Assembly (NCBI GenBank): GCA_012520735.1
Contig: JAAYNR010000140.1
Coordinates: forward strand, 1-35,746
Source of the DNA: Lentisphaerota bacterium
Lineage (GTDB): Bacteria > Verrucomicrobiota > Kiritimatiellia > RFP12 > JAAYNR01
DNA: 35,746 nucleotides
Reading direction: 5' to 3'
The notes below the pieces were generated by a model. It saw only the letters and a list, made by a program, of their open reading frames with translations. It was not told the DNA's origin and ran no database searches. Below, one piece after another: positions 8,587-18,063 of this stretch. Position 1 is the first letter of the stretch; each line of letters begins with the position of its first letter. A program made the position numbers and the translations under genes.

Positions 8587-11427
8587 ATGTCTCAACATGG
8601 CGATATCATAATCACGGGTGCCCGTGAGCATAACTTGCGTAATATTGATGTACGCATCCCCCGCAATCTCCTCACAGTAATAACCGGCCTCAGCGGCTCG
8701 GGTAAATCATCACTGGCTTTCGACACCCTGTATGCCGAAGGCCAACGCCGCTATGTAGAGAGTTTGTCGGCTTATGCCCGGCAGTTTCTCGACCAAATGC
8801 AGAAGCCGGAGGTCGAGCACATTGAAGGGCTCTCCCCCGCCATTGCGATTGAACAGCGGACTTCCGGTAACAACCCCCGTTCGATCGTCGCCACGACCAC
8901 CGAGATCCATGACTATCTGCGTCTTCTCTATGGCAATATTGGGCATCGTCACTGTCCCGAGTGCCAGCGACCGGTAGAGCGACAAAGTGCCGAACAGATA
9001 GTGGAGCAGCTTCTGGCTCTACCCGAAAAAACCCGTCTGGTAATACTCGCGCCTATGATCAAAGGGCGTAAAGGTCGGCATGAAGAGACCTTTGCCGTCA
9101 TTCAGCGGCAGGGGTTTATAAGAGCCAGAGTTGACGGCACAATGTATGAGATCGATGAAATACCGGCACTTGATAAAAACCGCGCACACACAATTGAAGC
9201 GGTGGTTGATCGCCTGGTTATCGGCTCTCTGGCACGGTCACGAATCACCGACTCTGTGGAATTGGCGCTAAAGCAGGGCAGCGGCGTGATTCAGGTATTG
9301 CAGACCACCCCCGATGGAACTGAAAGCGAAACCCTCTACTCCGAGAAAAATGCCTGTGTCCACTGCAACATCAGTTTTGAAGAGCTGAAGCCGCGCTCCT
9401 TCTCATTTAACAGCCCTTTTGGTGCCTGCCCCGCATGTGCCGGTCTGGGGGTGCAGTTAGTTTTTGATGAAGACTTGGTTGTCCCCGATAAAAACCTCTC
9501 ATTGGAAGATGGTGCCGTGCAGGCCTGGCGCAGGTGTGGGCGTAGTCTCATCATCTATTACCGTCATCTGCTGCGTGCAGTAGCTAACTACTATAAAGCC
9601 GACATGACACTCCCCTACCATGAGCTGCCGTCCGATTTCCGCCACATACTCATGCACGGCACAGGGGACGAGCCGATCGCCCTCACTTATTGGATGCGTG
9701 GTGCCAGACGAACCTTCACCAAACCTTTTGAGGGAGTTCTGCACAATCTGTTACGCCGCTATAATGAGACCGACAGAGACGAACTTCGTGATCGTCTGGC
9801 TAAATATATGAGCCCTCAGGAGTGCCCAAAATGCCATGGAGCACGTTTGCGCCCGGAGTCACGCGCCGTCACTGTAGGCGGTAGCTCGATAATTGATGTT
9901 ATGAGCATGACAATTCTGCAGTGCCGCCAATTCTTTGCCGATCTGAAGTTACCGAAGCAGGAAGAGTTGGTCGCCACTGAGGTCTTAAAAGAGATCAGGC
10001 GCCGCCTCAATTTTCTGGTAGATGTTGGCTTGGAGTACCTGACACTAGACCGCCCCAGTGGCACGCTCTCTGGGGGCGAGATGCAGCGCATCCGACTGGC
10101 CACACAAATCGGCTCGGGTCTGGTAGGCGTTCTCTACGTACTGGACGAACCAACCATTGGTTTACACCAGCGTGACAACGAACGCTTGATTGGGATGTTG
10201 CGACAACTGCAGCAGCGTGGTAACACCGTGGTAATCGTTGAACACGACGAAGAGATGATCCGCCAGGCCGACACCATCATTGACCTCGGCCCCGGTGCCG
10301 GACGCGACGGCGGTGAAGTTGTCTATCAGGGCGACTTAAAAGGGCTCCTTAAAGCCTCACGTTCTATAACCGCTGCTTACCTCACAGGGAAAAAAACAAT
10401 CACCATTCCCGCCTCCCGTATTGGCCCCAATAGCAACTGGCTTACCATAAAAGGCGCCTCCGCCAATAACCTGCAAAACATCGATGTCTCCATCCCGCTA
10501 GGTTGTTTTGTTTGTGTTACCGGCGTCTCCGGCTCGGGCAAATCGACCCTGATAGACGATATCCTACGTAAATATCTGGCACGGCACTTCCATAACGCCA
10601 CCGCTAAACCGGGAGAGGTTAAGGAGATCAGCGGTATAAAGGCACTCGACAAAGTAATTGAGATCGACCAAAGCCCCATTGGCCGTACCCCGCGTAGTAA
10701 TCCGGTCACCTACACCGGTGCCTTTACGGCTATTCGCTCCCTCTTTGCCGCTACACCAGCCGCCAAGATGCGCGGTTATGCCCCGGGGCGCTTTAGTTTT
10801 AATGTCAAAGGAGGCCGCTGCGAAGTTTGCAAGGGCGATGGTCTTATCGGGCTGGAGATGAACTTCCTCCCCGATGTTTACGTAACCTGTGAACAATGTG
10901 CCGGCCTCCGCTATAATCGCGAAACTCTGGAGGTCCGCTATGGGGATAAAACCATTGCTGATGTCCTTGCCATGACAGTTGACGATGCCCTCGAATTCTT
11001 CAGTGCTGTTCCGGCTATCGCCTCCAAACTGCAGACACTCGCCGAAGTTGGCCTCGGCTACCTGCAACTTGGCCAACCGGCCACTACTCTATCCGGCGGT
11101 GAGGCACAACGGATAAAGCTCTCTGCCGAGCTGAGTCGTCGCGCCACAGGCCGTACCCTCTACCTGCTAGACGAACCTACCACAGGACTCCACTTTGCCG
11201 ATGTACACAAACTGATGGAAGTTTTGTTGCGACTACGTGAGAGCGGCAACACGGTAGTCGTAATTGAGCACAATCTTGATGTCATAAAGTGCGCCGATTA
11301 CATTATTGATCTCGGCCCCGATGGTGGCAGTGGCGGCGGTCAGGTGGTGGCTTGTGGTACACCGGAAGAGGTCGCAAAATGTAAAAATTCACACACCGGA
11401 CGTTTTCTTAAAAAAGTTCTTAACTGA
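8587..11427 (+). CDS. uvrA: UvrABC system protein A (excinuclease ABC subunit A)
   Basis: Full-length UvrA: ITGAREHNLRNIDVRIPRNLLTVITGLSGSGKSSLAFDTLYAEGQRRYVESLSAYARQFL, Zn-binding CxxC pairs, two ABC signature motifs (LSGGEMQRI, LSGGEAQRI). Confidence 0.98.
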   Translation: MSQHGDIIITGAREHNLRNIDVRIPRNLLTVITGLSGSGKSSLAFDTLYAEGQRRYVESLSAYARQFLDQMQKPEVEHIEGLSPAIAIEQRTSGNNPRSIVATTTEIHDYLRLLYGNIGHRHCPECQRPVERQSAEQIVEQLLALPEKTRLVILAPMIKGRKGRHEETFAVIQRQGFIRARVDGTMYEIDEIPALDKNRAHTIEAVVDRLVIGSLARSRITDSVELALKQGSGVIQVLQTTPDGTESETLYSEKNACVHCNISFEELKPRSFSFNSPFGACPACAGLGVQLVFDEDLVVPDKNLSLEDGAVQAWRRCGRSLIIYYRHLLRAVANYYKADMTLPYHELPSDFRHILMHGTGDEPIALTYWMRGARRTFTKPFEGVLHNLLRRYNETDRDELRDRLAKYMSPQECPKCHGARLRPESRAVTVGGSSIIDVMSMTILQCRQFFADLKLPKQEELVATEVLKEIRRRLNFLVDVGLEYLTLDRPSGTLSGGEMQRIRLATQIGSGLVGVLYVLDEPTIGLHQRDNERLIGMLRQLQQRGNTVVIVEHDEEMIRQADTIIDLGPGAGRDGGEVVYQGDLKGLLKASRSITAAYLTGKKTITIPASRIGPNSNWLTIKGASANNLQNIDVSIPLGCFVCVTGVSGSGKSTLIDDILRKYLARHFHNATAKPGEVKEISGIKALDKVIEIDQSPIGRTPRSNPVTYTGAFTAIRSLFAATPAAKMRGYAPGRFSFNVKGGRCEVCKGDGLIGLEMNFLPDVYVTCEQCAGLRYNRETLEVRYGDKTIADVLAMTVDDALEFFSAVPAIASKLQTLAEVGLGYLQLGQPATTLSGGEAQRIKLSAELSRRATGRTLYLLDEPTTGLHFADVHKLMEVLLRLRESGNTVVVIEHNLDVIKCADYIIDLGPDGGSGGGQVVACGTPEEVAKCKNSHTGRFLKKVLN

Positions 11428-11483
11428 AATTACTCTACACACTTGACTGAATTATGGTATTATTGAGCACCAAAGGAGAAATT

Positions 11484-12026
11484 ATGAAAACAAACAAAAT
11501 TTTATGTGCTTTTGCAATTGTCGCAACACTGGTTATCAATGCTACGGCTCAGATGTCGTCGGTCTATCTGGTTCAGATTACCGATATGGCCAAAAATTCT
11601 ACTTATGAAGTGATGTCACGTGATCAACTGTCTGAATTGAAGAAACAAATATCCGAGGAGACCCGTGCCTTTCCTGCCGCTATGGCTGCCGTACAAAAAG
11701 AGTGGAAAGAGAGCGAACTCACTGCTAAGACGTATTTTCCCGGCAGTAAACTTTCGCCTCGCAAAGTTCGCGAGCAGGGGCCGATGTCGGCAGATATGGC
11801 CAATAAGAAAAAAGAGCGTCTTAACGACCGCATGCTGGATTCACAGATGAAAGATGCTAAAAAAAGGCGCGGACGGGGCAAAAACGACGTTGCTTTTAAC
11901 AAACAGATGAAAGAGGCCGAACGCAATCAGGCAGTTGAAACAATTCACGACCAACTTTGCACTAAACTGAAAGAGGCGTTAGGTCGCGACATCCCCAAAA
12001 ACTCCTTTGGCGGCGATTTCCTATGA
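11484..12026 (+). CDS. Secreted hypothetical protein, highly charged, Lys/Met-rich
   Basis: MKTNKILCAFAIVATLVINATAQ signal peptide; SD AAGGAG 5' of ATG at 11484; stop overlaps hisD start. Confidence 0.75.
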   Translation: MKTNKILCAFAIVATLVINATAQMSSVYLVQITDMAKNSTYEVMSRDQLSELKKQISEETRAFPAAMAAVQKEWKESELTAKTYFPGSKLSPRKVREQGPMSADMANKKKERLNDRMLDSQMKDAKKRRGRGKNDVAFNKQMKEAERNQAVETIHDQLCTKLKEALGRDIPKNSFGGDFL

Positions 12027-13339
12027 GTGTAGCCAAGTTTAGCATTGAGCGGTGGTCGCTCAAAAAACGCAACGCTACTGTTGAAGCTTTTTTAAACCGC
12101 CCCGCCTTTGATGAGCGCGCTGAGTCTGTCGCCGCAAAGATGCTGGCTGATATCCGCCGGAGTGGCGAATCAGCAATACTTAAGGCAGCGCATCGCTTTC
12201 AGGGCGGAGTTAACCTGACTAGCCGTAATCTCCGCGTTAGTGCGGCGACTCTGGCGGCGGCAGAGCGAAAGACTCCCCCGGCCGCTGCCGCGGCTGTACG
12301 TGATGCCTACAGCCGTGTTACAACTTTTGCCAAAGCCGGTTTGCGTCGGGAGTGGACTATCCCCACCCCTGGTGGAGGATCACTGGGCGAACGCTACCAC
12401 CCCATGGAGAGGGTTGGGGTCTATATACCCGGCGGCACGGCTCCTCTCGCCTCAACGGCTGTAATGACCGCTGCTTTGGCTCAAGTGGCAGGAGTACCGC
12501 AAATCGTTGCCTGCACACCTTGCGCCGCTGATGGCACCATCAATCCTGTATTGCTCTTTGCGCTCACACTAGCCGGCGTTACTGAAGTTTATAAAGTAGG
12601 CGGCATTCAGGCGATTGGCCTAATGGCTTACGGCACCGAAAAAATCCACCCCGTCCACAAAATTGTCGGCCCCGGTAACGCTTATGTTACTGCTGCCAAA
12701 CGGCAGGTTTACGGCGTAGTAGCGATCGACCAGGTTGCCGGGCCGAGCGAAATAGCCATTCTGGCTGATGAAACGGCTAACCCGGCCTGGGTCGCCGCCG
12801 ATCTCCTCTCGCAGGCAGAACACGGCAGTGGGCTCGAGAAATCACTCCTAGTTACCAACAGCGAAAAACTGGCCGGGGAGGTCGTGGCTGAGGTCACACG
12901 CCAAACACCCTTACTGACACGCCGCGATGCCGTCGACACCGTCATAGCCAATAACGGTATGCTGGCTGTTGTCACTCCGAACCTCGACCAGGGTATGGAG
13001 CTGTGCAACCGATTTGCACCGGAACACTTTGAAATCATAACTGCCGATGCCCAACAGCGCGCCAAAACAGCCACTACTGCCGGGGCACTCTTCATTGGTG
13101 GTTGGACCCCTGAGTCGGCCGGTGACTTTGTAGCCGGCCCCAGCCATGTATTACCAACCGGTGGTGCCGCTAAAATGTTTTCGGGACTCACTGCCGACGA
13201 CTTCCGGCGGCGGATGAGCATTGTAAACTTCACAGAAAAAGACCTCACCGAAACACGCCGCACGATTGAGACGTTCGGTGCTGTTGAGGGGCTCGACGCG
13301 CACGCCCGCGCCGCCACTATCCGTTTTGAAAACATCTGA
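12023..13339 (+). CDS. hisD: Histidinol dehydrogenase
   Basis: ERVGVYIPGGTAPLASTAVMTAALAQVAGV, KIVGPGNAYVTAAKRQVYG, IDQVAGPSEIAILAD, AEHGSG, FAPEHFEI motifs. Confidence 0.97.
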   Translation: MSVAKFSIERWSLKKRNATVEAFLNRPAFDERAESVAAKMLADIRRSGESAILKAAHRFQGGVNLTSRNLRVSAATLAAAERKTPPAAAAAVRDAYSRVTTFAKAGLRREWTIPTPGGGSLGERYHPMERVGVYIPGGTAPLASTAVMTAALAQVAGVPQIVACTPCAADGTINPVLLFALTLAGVTEVYKVGGIQAIGLMAYGTEKIHPVHKIVGPGNAYVTAAKRQVYGVVAIDQVAGPSEIAILADETANPAWVAADLLSQAEHGSGLEKSLLVTNSEKLAGEVVAEVTRQTPLLTRRDAVDTVIANNGMLAVVTPNLDQGMELCNRFAPEHFEIITADAQQRAKTATTAGALFIGGWTPESAGDFVAGPSHVLPTGGAAKMFSGLTADDFRRRMSIVNFTEKDLTETRRTIETFGAVEGLDAHARAATIRFENI

Positions 13340-13354
13340 ACCATAGCAATACCC

Positions 13355-14398
13355 ATGAGTAAATATGTAACCGCAGCCGTACGTGCCCTGAATGCCTATA
13401 CCCCGGGAGAGCAGCCCAAAGCAGCCGACCTTAACAAGCTCAACACCAATGAAAATCCATATCCGCCCAGTGCCGCTGTAGCTGAAGTGCTCCGTTCGTT
13501 CGACTCCTCTCTGCTCCGTCTCTACCCAGATCCCCTTTGCAATGCTGTCCGTGAGCGGATCGCAGCGATGCACCAATGCACGGTTGAGCAGGTTTTTGTC
13601 GGCAACGGCTCGGATGAAATACTGGCTCTATGTACACGTGCCTTTGTTGAAGACGACGGCTCAATTGGCTACTTTACCCCCTCTTACTCACTCTACCCAG
13701 TCCTGACTGATATTCGCAAGGCACGCCGCAACCCTGTACCACTAAATACCGGGTTTTCGTGGAATATGCCGGCTGATTACCGCGCTTCGCTCTTTTTCAT
13801 TACCAACCCCAATGCACCTACCAGCCTCCTCTTTGACCACAATACCGTCGGCAATTTCTGCCACGATTTTGATGGCGTAGTTGTGATAGACGAAGCGTAT
13901 GTCGATTTTGCAACAACCAACTGTATGGATCTAGCCTTACGCAGTGGCAACGCCAACACTCTTGTCATGCGCACACTCTCCAAATCATTTTCACTGGCAG
14001 GTCTCCGTTTCGGCTATGTGATTGGACCGGTACCACTGATTAGTGCACTATATAAAATAAAAGACTCTTATAACCTCGACATGCTGGCCCAGAAAATCGC
14101 CCTGGCAGCACTCAATGATGTTGACCATATGCATAATAACGTGGCTAAAATTAAAGCTACGCGGGCTAACCTCACCACTGAGCTCCGTAATCGTGGCTGG
14201 GAGGTTCTCGACTCTCAAAGCAACTTCGTCTTTGCCAAACCACCACAGGGGATGGCCGCCGCAGATATCTTTACCGCACTGCGACAACGACACATTTTTG
14301 TCCGTTACTTTCCCGGCCCCGACACCGCCGACTACCTGCGCATTACTATCGGTACGGACCAGCAGATAACTGCCCTGCTTGCAGCCCTGCCGACATAA
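13355..14398 (+). CDS. hisC: Histidinol-phosphate aminotransferase
   Basis: LNTNENPYPPS, VFVGNGSDEILALCTRAF, VVIDEAYVDF, RTLSKSFSLAGLRFGYVIG; directly downstream of hisD. Confidence 0.94.
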   Translation: MSKYVTAAVRALNAYTPGEQPKAADLNKLNTNENPYPPSAAVAEVLRSFDSSLLRLYPDPLCNAVRERIAAMHQCTVEQVFVGNGSDEILALCTRAFVEDDGSIGYFTPSYSLYPVLTDIRKARRNPVPLNTGFSWNMPADYRASLFFITNPNAPTSLLFDHNTVGNFCHDFDGVVVIDEAYVDFATTNCMDLALRSGNANTLVMRTLSKSFSLAGLRFGYVIGPVPLISALYKIKDSYNLDMLAQKIALAALNDVDHMHNNVAKIKATRANLTTELRNRGWEVLDSQSNFVFAKPPQGMAAADIFTALRQRHIFVRYFPGPDTADYLRITIGTDQQITALLAALPT

Positions 14399-14419
14399 AC
14401 GCGTCCGGGAAAGCACCGC

Positions 14420-15115
14420 CTAATCGTCATTGCGGTCTTCAACTTCTACATCGAGAACCCCAGGCATCGTTTTAAGATAGCGGATAGTAGTTGCTGTACT
14501 GTTTTTGGCATTTTTACGCAACAGCAATTTTAAAATTTGCCTATCCCCCGCTATGTTTTCATCGCACACAATTTTGTGAACATGCAGACCACCTTTAGCC
14601 AAAGCCTCTTTAATCAATTTATGCGAGGTCTTGCTAACATTTATTGTAATGCTAAGCTGGGTAAGTTGCCGTGGAAAGCTAACCAAAAAACGCTCAATCG
14701 GTTTAAGTGCCATCAATATTACCAGACAGATCAAAGTTGTCGCGACCGCAGCCACATAAAGCCCTCCCCCCACCGCAAGTCCAATAGCCGCCACAGCCCA
14801 CAAACTGGCAGCCGTAGTTAAGCCGCGCACCACATCCTCCCGAAATAAAATAGTCCCCGCACCCAGAAAACCGATCCCACTTACCACCTGAGCCGCTACA
14901 CGAGCTACATCTACTTCAATATGCGGTTGCCCCAGACTAATCACCTCCATAAACCCATATGCCGAAACTATCATGATTAACGCTGAACCAACACACACCA
15001 TCATGTGCGTACGTAAACCTGCTACCCACAACAAGCGTTCCCGCTCCAGCCCGATTAAACCACCTAGACAAGCCGCCATTAATAAACGTATAATTTGTGT
15101 CTTTGCATCTAACAT
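14420..15115 (-). CDS. MgtC/SapB family membrane protein
   Basis: ACLGGLIGLERERLLWVAGLRTHMMVCVGSALIMIVS ... RVAAQVVSGIGFLGAGTILF ... VRGLTTAASLWAVAAIGLAVGGG, the MgtC core signature. Confidence 0.93.
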   Translation of the reverse strand: MLDAKTQIIRLLMAACLGGLIGLERERLLWVAGLRTHMMVCVGSALIMIVSAYGFMEVISLGQPHIEVDVARVAAQVVSGIGFLGAGTILFREDVVRGLTTAASLWAVAAIGLAVGGGLYVAAVATTLICLVILMALKPIERFLVSFPRQLTQLSITINVSKTSHKLIKEALAKGGLHVHKIVCDENIAGDRQILKLLLRKNAKNSTATTIRYLKTMPGVLDVEVEDRNDD

Positions 15116-15227
15116 AATTCACCACCCCTTTTAAATAGTACAATCTTAACTACATAACTACCCTATCGACAAGTTCAAAAATATTTTCCCGTTGCCGCCA
15201 TCATTCACAACTGATAAACTAGTCTTT

Positions 15228-16310
15228 ATGTTTAAAACGCACCATATACCCACTTTACTGCTGTATCGATTGATTGCCGCTTTTGTAGTATCGCTCTTGC
15301 TATGGCATCTGCCGGCTCGTGCCAATGATGCCACACCACAGCCGCGAGAAGCATCGACTCTGCCTGATCCTGTCGCCAGAAAAGAGTTTGCAACGCGCTT
15401 GCAGCAGAGTCAACGTGCAGCCCGCGCCCATGCAATAAGCCAAGCCAAACGTTATAACCTCCCAATCACAATCACGGGCGATGACGGCTACTCCTTTTTT
15501 GAGCTAGTCGACTGGCAAAACTCACGCCCCGTTTATTATGGTACGCTAAACCTCAACGCTGCCATAAGTAGCAGTGCCAACCTGATCTGGCCGTCACCCT
15601 ATCTGGCTCAGGGTGCCAATGGCACTGTAGGTGTATGGGATGCCGGCAGTGTCCGAGCTACACATCAAGAGTTCGATACACGAGTCACAGTTAAAGATAA
15701 CGTAGCCAACCATACCCACTCAACTCATGTTGCCGGAACTATCGCCGCAAAAGGTTTCAACATTGATGCACACGGTATGGCGCCATTGGCTAAGATCGAC
15801 AGTTACGACTGGCTCGACAACTATAGTGAAATCTACAACGCCGCCGCCACCAACACTGCTGCTCTCACTATGGTAGAATCAAGTGTCACCAGTGGCGATC
15901 ACACCCAAAACTGGTATTTTCACTGGGATCGCAGCTCCCCCATCCGCGCCACATTATCATGGACCGACCCACGCCGTGAGGCTATTGCCGAACACGACTC
16001 CCGCCTGCCGCATCTGGTTAATGATCTTAATCTTAAAATAATCACCCCCCGCGGAAAGCAATTGCTCCCCTACGTCATGCCGTTTGTCGGGAACTGGTCA
16101 CTTGCCTCAATGTCGCACCCCGCTACTAACGGTATCAACCACACCGACAATGTGGAGCAAGTATACCTCGCTAACCCCACCACTGCCGGACGTTATCGCG
16201 CTGTTGTCTCTGTCAGCGGCACTCTTATCCATGATCTTCAGCAATATTCACTATGGATCAGCGGCTCAAAACCACCACCACACCCCCCTACAGTTATAAT
16301 TATCCGTTAA
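15228..16310 (+). CDS. Subtilase-like (peptidase S8) secreted protein lacking the catalytic-Ser segment; probable pseudoprotease or decayed gene
   Basis: Asp region VGVWDAGSVRATHQEF and His region HSTHVAGTIAAKG present; no GTSMAxP motif; sequence jumps to the post-catalytic IRATLSWTDP...VNDLNLKI region. Confidence 0.72.
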   Translation: MFKTHHIPTLLLYRLIAAFVVSLLLWHLPARANDATPQPREASTLPDPVARKEFATRLQQSQRAARAHAISQAKRYNLPITITGDDGYSFFELVDWQNSRPVYYGTLNLNAAISSSANLIWPSPYLAQGANGTVGVWDAGSVRATHQEFDTRVTVKDNVANHTHSTHVAGTIAAKGFNIDAHGMAPLAKIDSYDWLDNYSEIYNAAATNTAALTMVESSVTSGDHTQNWYFHWDRSSPIRATLSWTDPRREAIAEHDSRLPHLVNDLNLKIITPRGKQLLPYVMPFVGNWSLASMSHPATNGINHTDNVEQVYLANPTTAGRYRAVVSVSGTLIHDLQQYSLWISGSKPPPHPPTVIIIR

Positions 16311-16324
16311 AACCAATCTCTGGC

Positions 16325-16353
16325 TTGACATAGCCGCCTTTTAAAAGGAAAAT
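16325..16353 (+). promoter_or_regulatory. Tentative promoter/operator upstream of the asnC-like gene (TTGACA box with 12-bp palindrome CCTTTTAAAAGG)
   Basis: TTGACA at 16325-16330; palindrome 16337-16348; weak -10 (gaaaat). Confidence 0.3.
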
Positions 16354-16424
16354 GGCATACATGTTTGTTTTCTAATTTTGCCATCACCGCTGCAGAGAAA
16401 TTTGCTGATGACAAGGAGCCCAAA

Positions 16425-16907
16425 ATGGATGACCTTTTAAATTTATTGAAAGAAAACGCGCGTGAATCTGATGATACACTCGCAAAAATGTTAAACACAT
16501 CTGTTGAAGATGTGCGTAAACGTATTACCGAACTTGAGGAGTCGGGGGTTATACGCGCCTATCAGGCAGTAATAAACTCCGATATCATCACCGATGTTAA
16601 CGAGGTCTCTGCCGTTATTGAGCTACGCATCCGCCCGGAACGGGAAGGTGGCTTCGACCGTATCGCTCAGAAAGTAGGCGGGTTCCCTCAGGTGGTATCG
16701 ATCTTTTTAATGTCGGGAGCTTACGATCTGATGTTGATTGTCAAAGGCAAAAACCTTCAGGAGGTAGCTTTGTTTGTCAGTAGCAAACTCGCTACAATTG
16801 ATGGCGTTCTCTCTACCTCAACCCACTTTATGTTGAAAACTTACAAGGACCAAGGTGTCCTTATGACCAAGGATGAACATGACCAACGACTCCCAATTAC
16901 CCCCTGA
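16425..16907 (+). CDS. Lrp/AsnC family transcriptional regulator
   Basis: MDDLLNLLKENARESDDTLAKMLNTSVEDVRKRITELEESGVIRAYQAVIN (HTH) + RAM-like domain; SD AAGGAG upstream of 16425. Confidence 0.88.
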   Translation: MDDLLNLLKENARESDDTLAKMLNTSVEDVRKRITELEESGVIRAYQAVINSDIITDVNEVSAVIELRIRPEREGGFDRIAQKVGGFPQVVSIFLMSGAYDLMLIVKGKNLQEVALFVSSKLATIDGVLSTSTHFMLKTYKDQGVLMTKDEHDQRLPITP

Positions 16908-18063
16908 TTTTGTTGCACCGCATGTGCGCAACCTCCCCAAATCGGGCATTCGTGCATTTTTTGATATTGTAGCCAGTTGTAAAGATGTGATCTCTCTCGG
17001 TATCGGTGAACCCGACTTCGATACCCCCTGGCATATCCGTGCCCGCGTGATTGAAGCAATTGAATCCGGTGCTACCAAATACACCTCAAACCTCGGCTCT
17101 CCCGAACTGCGTAAAGAGATCGCCGCCTACACAGCACGCTCATATGGAGTCACTTACGACTGGGAAAAAGAGATCATTGCTACTGTCGGTGTCAGTGAAG
17201 CTTTCGATATAGCCTTCAGAGCTACACTCTCACCCGGTGATGAGGTTCTCTATCACGAACCATGTTTTGTAGCCTATGCCCCCCTGATCCGCACCGCACA
17301 CGCCGTGCCGGTACCTGTAGTGACACACCGCAAAGATAACTTCCGTCTCAGCGTGGCTGAACTTGAAAAATGCCTCACCCCTAAAACCAAGGCACTCTTC
17401 ATCAACTACCCCAACAACCCTACCGGCGCTACATTGAACCACGCCGATGTTAAGGCACTGGCCGATTTTGCCCGCCGCCATAACCTTCTCGTCTATACTG
17501 ACGAGGTCTACTCCGAGCTTACTTACGAAGGCGACCGCTACTCTATCGCCGCCGAACCTGGCATGAAGGAGCGGACTGTTTTTCTGAACGGTTTTTCAAA
17601 AGCCTGGTCTATGACCGGTTTCCGACTCGGGTTTGTCTGCGCACCGCCGGCACTGACCGAAGCAATGATGAAGATACATCAGTACGGTATGATGTGCGCT
17701 TCATCGCTAAGTCAGGTTGCCGGAGTTGAAGCACTGCAAAATGGCGATGACGATATCAAAACCATGCGTGACTCTTATAAACTACGCCGTAATTATGTGG
17801 TAGCTTCATTAAATGAGATGGGGCTGGATTGCTTTATGCCGTCAGGGGCATTTTACGTTTTCCCCTCTATCGCCTCGACCACTCTCACCTCAGATGAGTT
17901 CGCCCTCCAACTGTTAAACCAAGAGAGTGTTGCCTCTGTTCCCGGTACAGCCTTTGGTACCTGCGGTGAAGGTTTTATACGCTGCTCATATGCCACAAGT
18001 ATGGCACAATTAAAAAAGGCGATGGAGCGGATGTCCAACTTTGTAAAGCGGCACACTAAATGA
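16879..18063 (+). CDS. Class I/II pyridoxal-phosphate aminotransferase (aspartate/aromatic aminotransferase-like)
   Basis: SLGIGEPDFDTPWHIR, YPNNPTGA, YTDEVYSELTY, NGFSKAWSMTGFRLGF; start at 16879 has better SD (AAGGA) than 16873; overlaps asnC stop. Confidence 0.93.
   Translation: MTNDSQLPPDFVAPHVRNLPKSGIRAFFDIVASCKDVISLGIGEPDFDTPWHIRARVIEAIESGATKYTSNLGSPELRKEIAAYTARSYGVTYDWEKEIIATVGVSEAFDIAFRATLSPGDEVLYHEPCFVAYAPLIRTAHAVPVPVVTHRKDNFRLSVAELEKCLTPKTKALFINYPNNPTGATLNHADVKALADFARRHNLLVYTDEVYSELTYEGDRYSIAAEPGMKERTVFLNGFSKAWSMTGFRLGFVCAPPALTEAMMKIHQYGMMCASSLSQVAGVEALQNGDDDIKTMRDSYKLRRNYVVASLNEMGLDCFMPSGAFYVFPSIASTTLTSDEFALQLLNQESVASVPGTAFGTCGEGFIRCSYATSMAQLKKAMERMSNFVKRHTK

Noticed and set aside
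12709-13356. 215-aa minus-strand ORF
   Set aside because: Antisense to hisD; Ser/Ala/Arg-rich shadow ORF.
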